The notes beneath the pieces are model-generated. The model was not told the DNA's origin, made no database searches, and saw nothing but the letters and a program-made list of their open reading frames with translations. The translations under genes and the position numbers were made by a program. Positions 1 through 7,950 of a stretch of DNA of 64,000 nucleotides are shown one piece after another; within the stretch, counting starts at the first letter, position 1, and each line of letters opens with the position of its first letter. Source of the stretch: JBMYYR01 sp965243605 (GTDB lineage Bacteria > Bacteroidota > Bacteroidia > Flavobacteriales > CAJXXR01); contig CBDEVQ010000119.1 in NCBI GenBank assembly GCA_965243605.1, positions 28,445 through 92,444 on the forward strand, read 5' to 3'.

Positions 1-334
1 TTAAATAAACACCACTGTTCTTGTCATACCCTGCTTTAACCTCAATGCCATACCATGTTGGCACTTTAAGAGTTGTATTAAAAACATTATAATAATTTTT
101 ATCCTTAAAATGCTTAATGTTTTTATCTAGGTTTAATTTAGGATCAAAATACCCTTTGGCTTTTAATATTTTAGCTTCACCCTCTATTGTTTTTAGCTGA
201 GCTTGCTTAACTAATGGGTGATAGGATTTAACAATGTTTAAATACGTACTTAAGGTTAATTCTTCTTGAATAAGTGTTTGACTAAAACAATGGTAAGACC
301 AAACACACAGAAGTATAAATAACTTATTTTTCAT
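1..334 (-). CDS. TolC-family outer membrane efflux protein (N-terminal part; cut by window start)
   Basis: The leftward reading frame begins at the ATG at 334-332 and stays open to the window edge, giving about 111 residues. It starts with a signal peptide ending near Cys-Phe-Ser-Gln, followed by a stretch on the pattern of TolC proteins (Leu-Ser-Thr-Tyr-Leu, then Ser-Tyr-His-Pro-Leu-Val-Lys-Gln-Ala). Its start overlaps the last codons of the HlyD-type gene by 11 bases, so the two are translationally coupled. The likely role is the outer-membrane channel of the neighbouring type I-like exporter. The C-terminal bulk lies outside the window, so the family call rests on the N-terminus and on context. 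Confidence 0.75.
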   Translation of the reverse strand, partial: MKNKLFILLCVWSYHCFSQTLIQEELTLSTYLNIVKSYHPLVKQAQLKTIEGEAKILKAKGYFDPKLNLDKNIKHFKDKNYYNVFNTTLKVPTWYGIEVKAGYDKNSGVYL

Positions 335-1676
335 AGGTGTTTTCTGTTTTAGTGGGTTGGTAGAAGTTAGGAGGAAAACTGTTTAATTGTCTCCATATTT
401 CATAACCTACAGGAACTTCGTCTAATAAAGCCATTGTTTTGGCACCAGATCCTATTCGAATGGCTTCTGGCCATGAATGTTCTGCATCTTTATCTGGGGA
501 TAGTAGAATTCTAAATTTTCCATTTTTACTAATGTAATTATCTATGGCAATAACTTTTGCACTATAAGTTCCATAGCTTACATTCGGCCACCCGCTAAAT
601 ACAATGGCTGGCCATCCATCAAATTGTACACTTACATTCTCACCTATATGTATTAACGGTAAATCTATAGGGCTAACATAGGTTTCAACAGCCAATTCGT
701 AATCTTTTGGCATAATAAGCATTAGTTTTTCACCAGCTTTAATCGTTTCGCCTAGCCCAGATTTATAGATTTTGTTTACATAACCAGATTGAGTTGCACG
801 AATGTATCTATAATCTTCTCGTTTAGAGTAGTTGGAGAACGATGTATTTAATTTAGATAATTGAACTTGTGCATCATTTGAGCTGGTTTGTGCACTATAT
901 AAATCACTTTTAGCCTTTGATATTTTATCTTGATAAGTGGCTTTAATTCTTGAAATTTCAAGGTTAGAATTGGTTCGTTTATTTTTACTTGCTAAAAATT
1001 TATTCTTATACATTTCTAGCTTCGTTAATGTTTCTTGAAGCTTTAGACGTTTGGCCTCAACATCTTTTGTCGATTTTAATCCATCTAAATGTAGTTGGTT
1101 AACTCGATCAAATTGTGTTCGAATAATCTTTAGGTTGGTTTTAACCATTTCCATATTTAAACTGTCTGTTTGAGCCAATAAATAGATCTGCGTTCGTTTA
1201 TTAATTGCTTGGTCTATTTTTAGTTTACGCTCAATGTTTAATGAGTTAATACGGAGATTTAAGATGTCTATTTTAGAACTGTAGGTATCAACAGAATTCG
1301 ATTTAATATCGATTTGATCTTTTGTTCTATCCAGTAAATTATCATCAAAGTAATCACTTTTTATTTCAGAAATACGCATTAATGTATCGCCTTCAGCAAA
1401 GAAATCTCCCTCTTTAATAAACCATTCTTCAATTCGTCCTGGTATTGGTGATTGGATGGTTTGAGGCTTTTGATTGGGTCTAAGTGTGGTTACCTTTCCT
1501 TTTCCTGAAATGTTTTGTGTCCAAGGAAGGATCATAATTATAATAATACAAATTACAAATATACCTAATACACGATTGATCTTGGTATAGTGAGACTTGT
1601 AAATGACTTGCTTACCAGATTTAAAATTCTCTAAATCTAGATTACTGTTGGATGACTTATCAGAAATATTCAACAT
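324..1676 (-). CDS. HlyD-family periplasmic adaptor (membrane fusion protein)
   Basis: This is a 450-residue protein with an N-terminal cytoplasmic stretch, one membrane segment at about residues 35-53, a biotinyl-lipoyl-like half motif near residues 70-100, a long coiled-coil hairpin (about 115-280) and a C-terminal beta domain. That is the usual layout of HlyD/EmrA adaptors that bridge an inner-membrane ABC transporter to TolC. It lies 4 bases downstream of the ABC gene and overlaps the TolC-type gene, so the three form one transcription unit. The cargo cannot be told from the sequence. No peptidase or obvious double-glycine leader peptide gene is seen nearby. Confidence 0.88.
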   Translation of the reverse strand: MLNISDKSSNSNLDLENFKSGKQVIYKSHYTKINRVLGIFVICIIIIMILPWTQNISGKGKVTTLRPNQKPQTIQSPIPGRIEEWFIKEGDFFAEGDTLMRISEIKSDYFDDNLLDRTKDQIDIKSNSVDTYSSKIDILNLRINSLNIERKLKIDQAINKRTQIYLLAQTDSLNMEMVKTNLKIIRTQFDRVNQLHLDGLKSTKDVEAKRLKLQETLTKLEMYKNKFLASKNKRTNSNLEISRIKATYQDKISKAKSDLYSAQTSSNDAQVQLSKLNTSFSNYSKREDYRYIRATQSGYVNKIYKSGLGETIKAGEKLMLIMPKDYELAVETYVSPIDLPLIHIGENVSVQFDGWPAIVFSGWPNVSYGTYSAKVIAIDNYISKNGKFRILLSPDKDAEHSWPEAIRIGSGAKTMALLDEVPVGYEIWRQLNSFPPNFYQPTKTENTYEK

Positions 1677-1680
1677 AACG

Positions 1681-3345
1681 CTATGATTTAATCGATTTAA
1701 TTTTTCCGTTTTCTAGAATAATGGTTTGGGTTGTAAATGATTCCCAGTGCAAAATTCGATCAATATAAACCACAATCATATTCGAATTGGTTTTGGTAAT
1801 GTATGAAGAAAGTTGTTTAGCTTCTTCATGAGAATAGTGCTCCATAATATCTTCCATAATTAGCACCTTAGGTTGTTTGGCTAAGGCACGTGCAAGAAGA
1901 ATTTTTTTCGAAACCGAAGAAGGAATGTATTTTCCTTCGGGATATAACACGGTTTGTAGACCTAATTTTTGTTCTTTAATAAAAGAGGTTAACCCAATAT
2001 GTTTAATAATATCAAACAGTTGATTATCGGTTATATTCGGATTTTCTAGTGTAATATTCTCTTTAATTGTACCCTCAAAAGGGGTTTCTTCAGAAAGGAT
2101 AATTCCAATTTCTGAACGTAATTCATTAATATTTAAACTCGAAAAATTAAGATTATTTAAATAAATATTCCCTTGTGTAGGCTCATAAATACCAGCAATA
2201 ACCTTTATTAAGCTCGATTTTCCAGATCCGTTGTTTCCCGTAATATGGATATGTTCTCCCGACGATATTTTTAAGGATATATCTTTAAGAAGAGGAATTG
2301 TTTTTTCTTCAACCGAATATGAAAGGTTTTCTAATTCTATAGTAAGATGTTTAGACATATCGGGTGTTTCACCGGTTTGGTTTTCTAATGGTTTATCTAA
2401 TAGTTGTCCTAGTTTTTCTAGAGACGTAAGTACATCATAAAAAGAATCTAGACCAATAATTAATTTTTCAACCGATGTAATAATCAATAGAATAACAATT
2501 TCGGCGGCAATAAACTGCCCAATACTCATTTCGTTTTTTAAAACTAAAAGACCACCAATAATTAGTAATCCCGATGTTACAATAGTTTTAAAACTCATCA
2601 TTTGAATATATTGATTCACCAATACCTTAAAATGACTTTCTCTTGCATTAAGATAATCGCTTACCAGACTATCGTTTTTACTTAAGGCAAATTGTGTTTT
2701 TCCTGAAGATTTAAAACTGATAACCGAACGGGCAATTTCTTGTAACCAATGGGCAACTCTATATTTATGTTTAGATTCCTTTAAGCTGGTTTCAATTCCT
2801 TTATCCATTGTAAACTTAAATACAGAGTATAATAAAACAAGGAGTAGAATACCAAATATGATAAAGAAAGGGTGATAGAAAGACAGTAAGATAAGCGCAA
2901 ATATAATCTGTAATAAAGCCGTAGGAATATCAATAAGGATTTTAGATAATCCCTTTTGAATGGTTAGCGTATCAAAAAAACGATTTGCTAATTCTGGTAG
3001 GTAAAAATTTCGTATTGTAGCAAACTTTATCTTCGGAAATCTATAACTTAATTCAAAAGATGATTTTACAAAAATACGTTGCTGAATGGTTTCTATAATC
3101 CTTAACTGCATCAGTTGTAAAATTCCACTAAATACAACACCCAGAGTCACTAAAATGACCAAAATAATCCACGACGTAGAAATTTGTCCTACTTGAATTA
3201 AACTTACAATAGATTGAATTCCTAATGGAAGCGATAAGGATACGATTCCAGAAAAAATAGCGTAATAAAAAATGAGCGTAATATTCTTTTTTTCGAAAGC
3301 CAAAAGCTTAACAAAGCGTTTTAATGGCGTGAAATTTTTTAGCAT
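1681..3345 (-). CDS. ABC exporter half-transporter with degenerate nucleotide-binding domain
   Basis: The protein has 554 residues: a six-helix ABC-exporter membrane domain (about 20-300) and a C-terminal ABC domain (about 335-554). There is no N-terminal C39 peptidase domain. Walker A is intact (GNNGSGKSS, residues 370-378). The other motifs are eroded. The signature LSGGQ position reads IPSSV (474-478), the Walker B Asp-Glu pair reads Glu-Asp (within 494-499), the Q-loop Gln appears replaced by Ser, and the H-loop His reads Asp (YIDR, 527-530). The reading frame is intact and sits between a TetR gene and the HlyD gene, so this is probably a maintained variant rather than a pseudogene. Whether it hydrolyses ATP is open. 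Confidence 0.85.
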   Translation of the reverse strand: MLKNFTPLKRFVKLLAFEKKNITLIFYYAIFSGIVSLSLPLGIQSIVSLIQVGQISTSWIILVILVTLGVVFSGILQLMQLRIIETIQQRIFVKSSFELSYRFPKIKFATIRNFYLPELANRFFDTLTIQKGLSKILIDIPTALLQIIFALILLSFYHPFFIIFGILLLVLLYSVFKFTMDKGIETSLKESKHKYRVAHWLQEIARSVISFKSSGKTQFALSKNDSLVSDYLNARESHFKVLVNQYIQMMSFKTIVTSGLLIIGGLLVLKNEMSIGQFIAAEIVILLIITSVEKLIIGLDSFYDVLTSLEKLGQLLDKPLENQTGETPDMSKHLTIELENLSYSVEEKTIPLLKDISLKISSGEHIHITGNNGSGKSSLIKVIAGIYEPTQGNIYLNNLNFSSLNINELRSEIGIILSEETPFEGTIKENITLENPNITDNQLFDIIKHIGLTSFIKEQKLGLQTVLYPEGKYIPSSVSKKILLARALAKQPKVLIMEDIMEHYSHEEAKQLSSYITKTNSNMIVVYIDRILHWESFTTQTIILENGKIKSIKS

Positions 3346-3350
3346 AAATG

Positions 3351-4022
3351 TTATTTTAAAACTCGTGTAACTAGATCAATAATAAAATTAGTAGGTGTAG
3401 TTGTCTCTTTACAATCTGTAATGGTTGTTAAATGATCTTTTAAAAAATATTGATGTAAAGATCCTTCCAAAATTGTACTCGATAAACTGGACGAATAGGG
3501 GTATTCTGGATTAACTTCTGTAATAAGGTCTTTAATGCGAAGCACAACACGCTTATACATTTTAAAATGCCCTTGTTTGTTCTCTTCGTCTACATCTTTC
3601 GTTAAAAAGGATTTTGAGTTTTCATTAATAATAATTTGATTAAGTGTAATTTCATTAATATGGTCAAAATTAGAATCTTCCATAGTTGCACGTGTAACCA
3701 CTTGAATCCCGCGTTTCAGTTTTTCTAAAGAATTACTAATGTTGGCCGTTTCAAATACCAGCTGATACTCAATCCAAGCCCAATACCAAGCGGTTAAATA
3801 AACCAATAGCTTGTGCTTACTTTCGAAATATCTATAAATCGAACTTTCATTAGATTTAATTTTTACCCCAAGTTTTTTAAATGTAAAGGCTTCAAAACCA
3901 ATTTCATCTATTAATAGGATGCTATGTTCAATAATTCGTTTCCCTAATTTAGACGTTTCAGGGTCTTTAACGTAAATAGATTCTGGAACAGATATCTTTA
4001 AATTTGAAAGTAAATGCTTCAT
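3351..4022 (-). CDS. TetR/AcrR-family transcriptional regulator
   Basis: A 223-residue protein with a TetR-type helix-turn-helix at about residues 28-75 (Ile-Gly-Phe-Glu-Ala-Phe-Thr-Phe-Lys-Lys-Leu, then Ser-Ile-Tyr-Arg-Tyr-Phe-Glu-Ser-Lys). The C-terminal half is helical and ligand-binding in type. It lies 5 bases upstream of the ABC exporter gene in the same direction, so it is probably the first gene of the TetR-ABC-HlyD-TolC unit and the repressor of its own operon. A 17-base palindrome sits just upstream of its start and is the natural operator candidate. The inducing ligand is unknown. Confidence 0.85.
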   Translation of the reverse strand: MKHLLSNLKISVPESIYVKDPETSKLGKRIIEHSILLIDEIGFEAFTFKKLGVKIKSNESSIYRYFESKHKLLVYLTAWYWAWIEYQLVFETANISNSLEKLKRGIQVVTRATMEDSNFDHINEITLNQIIINENSKSFLTKDVDEENKQGHFKMYKRVVLRIKDLITEVNPEYPYSSSLSSTILEGSLHQYFLKDHLTTITDCKETTTPTNFIIDLVTRVLK

Positions 4023-4045
4023 ATTGTTTGTTATGATTGCAAATG

Positions 4046-4062
4046 TAATAGTAATACTATTA
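4046..4062. promoter_or_regulatory. Candidate TetR operator palindrome
   Basis: The 17 bases form a perfect inverted repeat, TAATAGTA-A-TACTATTA, with a one-base centre. It lies 24 bases upstream of the TetR start codon, in the divergent intergenic region shared with the rightward gene at 4121. A second copy of the half-site TACTATTA occurs at 4089-4096. Size, symmetry and place fit a TetR dimer site. The assignment is inferred from position only. Confidence 0.5.
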
Positions 4063-4120
4063 AAAATGAAATTAAAACAACTTATTTATACTATTAAACG
4101 ATAAATTATGTTTACAAAGA

Positions 4121-4441
4121 ATGAATAATAATAAAATGGATATGACTAAAATAGTTTCATTATTAAGGTTTTACTATACAATATGTTTACCCAATTTGAT
4201 AATTACTTGGATTGTTACCCAAAAGATTATAGAATTTGAAATGAGAAATTTAAAGATGTTTATCTTTTTTAAAATAATAGGTATACTCCTAATTTTGTTT
4301 TTTAAGGATCTAAGAGATAAGAAAAAATACCTTTATTATTCGAATTTAGGATTAACCCGTAAGGCTTTATTAGGGTATACGTTTATTGTCGATATGACCT
4401 TTTTCTTTTTGATATTAATATTAAGCTTTCAATTATGTTAG
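4121..4441 (+). CDS. Small membrane protein next to an ABC ATPase
   Basis: A 106-residue basic protein with about three hydrophobic segments (roughly 16-32, 42-58 and 84-104). I do not recognise a named family. A central stretch (YYSNLGLTRKALLGY) looks like a cytosolic coupling loop. Its last 7 bases overlap the start of the ABC ATPase gene at 4435, so the two products are probably made together. It may be the membrane partner of that ATPase, although three segments are few for a complete permease. The start ATG at 4121 is the only good one in the frame. Confidence 0.65.
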   Translation: MNNNKMDMTKIVSLLRFYYTICLPNLIITWIVTQKIIEFEMRNLKMFIFFKIIGILLILFFKDLRDKKKYLYYSNLGLTRKALLGYTFIVDMTFFFLILILSFQLC

Positions 4442-5061
4442 ATTCATCAATTTTAGAAGTAGACGGGGTTATTATAGAGTTCAATAACAGGATTGTTTTG
4501 CAAGATGTATATCTTAAAGTAGAAGTCGGAGAAATTGTGGCACTATCTGGTAGAAACGGTACAGGAAAAACGACTTTGTTAAATTTTATTGGTGGAATTG
4601 GAAAAGCGTCGACAGGGTCTATTCGTATAAATCATCAATATATAGAGTCTAAACATAGATACAAGCACATTCAATTATTGCCCCAATTTCATTTTATTCC
4701 ATCAGGTTTAACCGTAAAGCAAGTTTTAAAAGATCATCATTTAAAAAGAGATACTTTAGTAGATATATTCCCTCTTTTTAAAGATAAAGCTACTCAAAGA
4801 ATAAAAACGTTGTCTGGTGGAGAACAAAGGTTGTTAGAGGTTTTTATTGTGTTGTATTCTAAAGGTGATTTTTCTATTCTTGATGAGCCATTTAATTTTT
4901 TATCTCCAATTCATATTGAGGCAATAAAAACATGTATTAAACAACAAGCATCAACCAAAGGGATTCTGATTACAGATCATAAACAAGAACATGTTATGGA
5001 TGTTGCAGATAAGCATTATGCAATATTAAATGGTAATTTAGTATTAGGAAATAATCGATAA
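4435..5061 (+). CDS. ABC transporter ATP-binding protein
   Basis: This is a 208-residue stand-alone ABC ATPase. Walker A is GRNGTGKTT (about residues 40-48), the signature is LSGGEQR (about 124-130), Walker B runs FSILDEP (about 145-151), and an H-loop His follows in LITDHK (about 179-184). All catalytic motifs are intact, in contrast to the exporter at 1681-3345. It overlaps the small membrane protein gene by 7 bases, so the pair probably forms an importer/exporter or an ATP-driven membrane-remodelling unit. The substrate is unknown. Confidence 0.85.
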   Translation: MLDSSILEVDGVIIEFNNRIVLQDVYLKVEVGEIVALSGRNGTGKTTLLNFIGGIGKASTGSIRINHQYIESKHRYKHIQLLPQFHFIPSGLTVKQVLKDHHLKRDTLVDIFPLFKDKATQRIKTLSGGEQRLLEVFIVLYSKGDFSILDEPFNFLSPIHIEAIKTCIKQQASTKGILITDHKQEHVMDVADKHYAILNGNLVLGNNR

Positions 5062-5140
5062 GATGAAAGGATGTGATAAATTGTTTGAAAGATTTGTGAT
5101 ATCCGATTACCATATGAATAAATTTGAATATTATTAAAGG

Positions 5141-5704
5141 ATGAAACTACAATTACTCTTAACTATATTTATTTTAACGAATACCATTTTACTTTCTCAA
5201 GACAAAGGAGATTCAAAACCAGATTCGAGCCAATACGATGAAACGTTTTTAGCAAGATGGGAGGACTTAATATCTAATGGAATAGCCCTTCGTAAAGATT
5301 CAATTATTATAGATAACGAAATTTCTGAGGTTATTCTTATACCAACAGATCTACCTATTAAAGAAGATGTGAACTATAGTGCCGTAAAAAACGATACAAT
5401 TTATTCTCTTGTTGTAACTCGCTTAAATTATACCAATGTTAAATTTTCAATTGTTGGGAAACATAAACAAATCATTGTTTTTAAAAGAAGGGATATCGCT
5501 ATTCTGGAATCTACATTTCATTTAGGTGCAGAAGGGATTTATGAAAATAAGGATGGTGAAATGTATCCGATGAATGATTATAACATAGATGAGAATGGAG
5601 ATCAAAAACTTCTTATTCCTGTTGGTACAACAGAAGCTATTCATTATTATGAATCCACGGAAGGGAAACCTATAGAACTCTTTTTCTCTAAAACGGATAA
5701 ATAG
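5141..5704 (+). CDS. Secreted hypothetical protein
   Basis: A 187-residue protein with a clear signal peptide (cleavage likely after Leu-Leu-Ser-Gln, residue 20). The mature part is acidic, without cysteines or membrane segments, and is mixed beta in character. I do not recognise the family. It follows the ABC pair by 79 bases in the same direction and is convergent with the outer membrane protein gene that ends at 5717. Confidence 0.6.
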   Translation: MKLQLLLTIFILTNTILLSQDKGDSKPDSSQYDETFLARWEDLISNGIALRKDSIIIDNEISEVILIPTDLPIKEDVNYSAVKNDTIYSLVVTRLNYTNVKFSIVGKHKQIIVFKRRDIAILESTFHLGAEGIYENKDGEMYPMNDYNIDENGDQKLLIPVGTTEAIHYYESTEGKPIELFFSKTDK

Positions 5705-5716
5705 TATATCTGAAAT

Positions 5717-6328
5717 TTATTGAGCCATTAAATCTTTCAGCCATTTAAAATCTAAAATATATCCAATACCAATTCTAAATGTATGTCTAACACCATTTTT
5801 ATGATTACTTAAATTGTTATTAAATTGAGAGATGAATCCATGAGAATAATAGGCTTCAATAAACCATTGTTTTGTATGGTAATATTGTCCGCCTAACAAT
5901 CCAGATAATCCCAATACTTTGGTTCCTCCGTATACATCTAAATTCATTGAATCTGTTGCAAGAGCATCTACAAGAACGTTAGGCGAAATCCCTGTGAAAA
6001 TATTGGTTTTAGGAGAAATAAAGAATTTGAATTTTAGAGGTAATTCTATAAAATGACTGGTCCCAAAATATGAAAATAAAATATCCGTTTCTATACTCAT
6101 ATTTTTGGAAATTGGACGATCTAATGAAAGTCCACCATATTGTTCAATAAAAGAATATTCATGGATTGCAGATTCGTATTTTATTTGTGTAGACGTTAGT
6201 CCACCTTTTAAACTTATATAGGTTTGTTTTTTGTTGGAATAAGGAAGTATTCTGCGTTTATTTAATTGCTGAGCATAACCATTGTGTATTGATAGGCAAA
6301 AAGTGATCAAAAATGCAATTAATCTCAT
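5717..6328 (-). CDS. Outer membrane beta-barrel protein (small porin/PorT-like fold)
   Basis: A 203-residue protein with a signal peptide ending at Gly-Tyr-Ala-Gln (about residue 19). It has alternating amphipathic strands with aromatic girdles (Tyr-Ile-Ser-Leu-Lys-Gly-Gly, Ile-Glu-Ala-Tyr-Tyr-Ser, Phe-Arg-Ile-Gly-Ile-Gly-Tyr), as expected for a small 8- to 10-strand barrel. This size and pattern are common in Bacteroidota annotated only as outer membrane beta-barrel proteins. No specific function can be given. It is transcribed alone and leftward. Confidence 0.65.
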   Translation of the reverse strand: MRLIAFLITFCLSIHNGYAQQLNKRRILPYSNKKQTYISLKGGLTSTQIKYESAIHEYSFIEQYGGLSLDRPISKNMSIETDILFSYFGTSHFIELPLKFKFFISPKTNIFTGISPNVLVDALATDSMNLDVYGGTKVLGLSGLLGGQYYHTKQWFIEAYYSHGFISQFNNNLSNHKNGVRHTFRIGIGYILDFKWLKDLMAQ

Positions 6329-6403
6329 TATATTTATTTACAATTAATATGTTTTTAGTCCTCAAAAATAATACCAAATAAACAATAATTATAATAACTA
6401 CCA

Positions 6404-6748
6404 ATGAAACATATTGTCATTTTAATCCTTATATCAGTGAGTTTTATAAGGTGTTCAGAACAAGATGGTTTTAACATTATTAAAGACGCCCGTATCAATT
6501 ATAAACTTGGCGATTTAGATCAGGCTCTCCATTTATTAGATCAGGCCAGTTCTTCAGATTATGGAACTTGTGGAAACTCATATATAGAGGCATATGTGAA
6601 AATAGTAGACTTAAAAGCTAAAATCTATTTGGACAAGAAAGACTACCAACGTGTAAGAGCTGTGTTAAACGAATCTAATGTTTATGGTGGAGATTTTGAT
6701 TCGTTAAGAATACAGTCTTTGGTATTTCTACCTTTGTTGGTAGAGTAA
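6404..6748 (+). CDS. Small TPR-like lipoprotein, 3' end at an IS3 insertion
   Basis: A 114-residue product with a lipoprotein signal (Ser-Phe-Ile-Arg-Cys, Cys at about 17) and a helical repeat-like body (Lys-Leu-Gly-Asp-Leu-Asp-Gln-Ala-Leu and Lys-Lys-Asp-Tyr-Gln-Arg-Val-Arg-Ala) suggesting one or two TPR units. The last three or four codons and the stop lie inside the left end of the IS3 element. Joining the flanks across a shared TTTGT would put a TAG almost at once, so the lost tail may be short. The gene may therefore be nearly intact or may be truncated; the sequence does not decide. Confidence 0.6.
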   Translation: MKHIVILILISVSFIRCSEQDGFNIIKDARINYKLGDLDQALHLLDQASSSDYGTCGNSYIEAYVKIVDLKAKIYLDKKDYQRVRAVLNESNVYGGDFDSLRIQSLVFLPLLVE

Positions 6749-6775
6749 GTTAAGACAAAACTTATTTTAGCAGTT

Positions 6776-7081
6776 ATGAAGAGAAGTACTTACGAAGAAT
6801 CCTTTAAGTTAATGATAATGGATTTATACAAAGGCGGACAATCGATGTCTAGCTTATCGTCTGAATATTCAATAAATTTGAATATGTTATATCGTTGGCG
6901 TCGAGAATATTTAAACCCAAAGCGTCCCAGTTTTACGGGCAGAGGCAATGCAGCTTTGACTGATGAACAAAAAGAACTAAAGCATTTAAAAGAAAAATTA
7001 AAAGATGTAACCATGGAACGTGACATCTTAAAAAAGGCAGTAAGCATTTTCTCCAAGAAAGACAGAACAGGTACGCTATAA
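6776..7081 (+). CDS. IS3-family transposase OrfA
   Basis: This 101-residue protein starts with an N-terminal helix-turn-helix of the transposase-8 type (Arg-Ser-Thr-Tyr-Glu-Glu-Ser-Phe-Lys, then Asn-Met-Leu-Tyr-Arg-Trp-Arg-Arg-Glu-Tyr). A heptad-rich C-terminal region (Lys-Glu-Leu-Lys-His-Leu-Lys-Glu-Lys-Leu) serves as the dimerising leucine zipper. It ends three bases before the conventional start of OrfB. The A-AAA-AAG slippery heptamer in its last 20 codons allows a fraction of ribosomes to make the OrfAB transposase. OrfA alone usually acts as the DNA-binding regulator. Confidence 0.92.
   Translation: MKRSTYEESFKLMIMDLYKGGQSMSSLSSEYSINLNMLYRWRREYLNPKRPSFTGRGNAALTDEQKELKHLKEKLKDVTMERDILKKAVSIFSKKDRTGTL
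7030..7036 (+). promoter_or_regulatory. Programmed -1 ribosomal frameshift site (A AAA AAG)
   Basis: The heptamer AAAAAAG lies in register with OrfA codons (TTA AAA AAG). The OrfB frame is closed by a TGA at 7021-7023, only seven bases before the heptamer, and is then open without a stop to 7950. Slippage by one base here therefore fuses OrfA residues 1-87 to OrfB. This is the arrangement known for IS3-family transposases. A start-only expression of OrfB would need the TTG at 7084. Confidence 0.85.
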
Positions 7082-7083
7082 TT

Positions 7084-7950
7084 TTGGAATATTCAGCAAC
7101 CTATTGTGTCGAGAAGATGTGTAAGTCTTTAAATATAAGTTCTAATGCGTATTATTCATGGAAACGTAGGCTAGATATAGAACGTTCTAGCATCACAATA
7201 GAATTAAAAGAGTCTATTCAAGCGGTTTATGCAGAAAATAGAGGATTGTACGGAGCTCCTAAACTCCAAAAAGCTCTAGAGAGAAAAGGTGTTTTTTACT
7301 CGAGGTCTTATATTTCTAGATTGATGAAAGAAATGGGGCTATATTCTAAGACACGTAGGAAATTTACTAATACAACGGACTCAAATCATAGTCATAGAGT
7401 AGAAGAAAATCATTTAGATCGGAATTTTGAGGTATTAGAACTTGGGAAAGTATGGGTATCGGATATTACTTATATCAAAGTTAATCAGACCTGGCAATAT
7501 TTAACTACAATGATTGATTTAGCAGACCGTAAGGTTGTAGGGTGGTCTGTAAGTTCTAATCTAACAGCTACAGATACTGTTATTACAGCTTGGAAACATG
7601 CGCGATTAAATCGAAATATAGAAGATGACTTTATATTACACTCGGATCGTGGAGTACAATATACATGTGATGATTTTAAACAGATTATTAACTTAAATAC
7701 AAAAGCGAAACAATCTATGAGTAGAAAAGGAAATTGCTGGGATAATGCCGTTGCCGAGTCTTTTTTTAAAACAATTAAAACTGAACTATGCTACCTCATT
7801 ACATTTGAATCTAAGAAACATTTGGAGACCGAAATCTTTAAATATATGAACTGGTATAATAACTCTAGATTACACTCTACTCTAGACTACAAAACACCTA
7901 CCGAAAAAGAACAAGAATTAAGATACAAACAAATTAAACGAGTGGCTTAA
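7084..7950 (+). CDS. IS3-family transposase OrfB (DDE integrase core)
   Basis: The frame shows the HTH_21 region (Gly-Leu-Tyr-Gly-Ala-Pro-Lys-Leu) followed by an rve integrase core. The first catalytic Asp is in VWVSDITYIK, the second in ILHSDRGVQY, and the Glu in NAVAESFFKTIK. The closing motif is WYNNSRLHSTLDYKTP. The conventional start is a TTG at 7084, but the frame is open back to 7024. The functional enzyme is probably the OrfAB fusion made by frameshifting. All three catalytic residues are intact. Confidence 0.92.
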   Translation: MEYSATYCVEKMCKSLNISSNAYYSWKRRLDIERSSITIELKESIQAVYAENRGLYGAPKLQKALERKGVFYSRSYISRLMKEMGLYSKTRRKFTNTTDSNHSHRVEENHLDRNFEVLELGKVWVSDITYIKVNQTWQYLTTMIDLADRKVVGWSVSSNLTATDTVITAWKHARLNRNIEDDFILHSDRGVQYTCDDFKQIINLNTKAKQSMSRKGNCWDNAVAESFFKTIKTELCYLITFESKKHLETEIFKYMNWYNNSRLHSTLDYKTPTEKEQELRYKQIKRVA

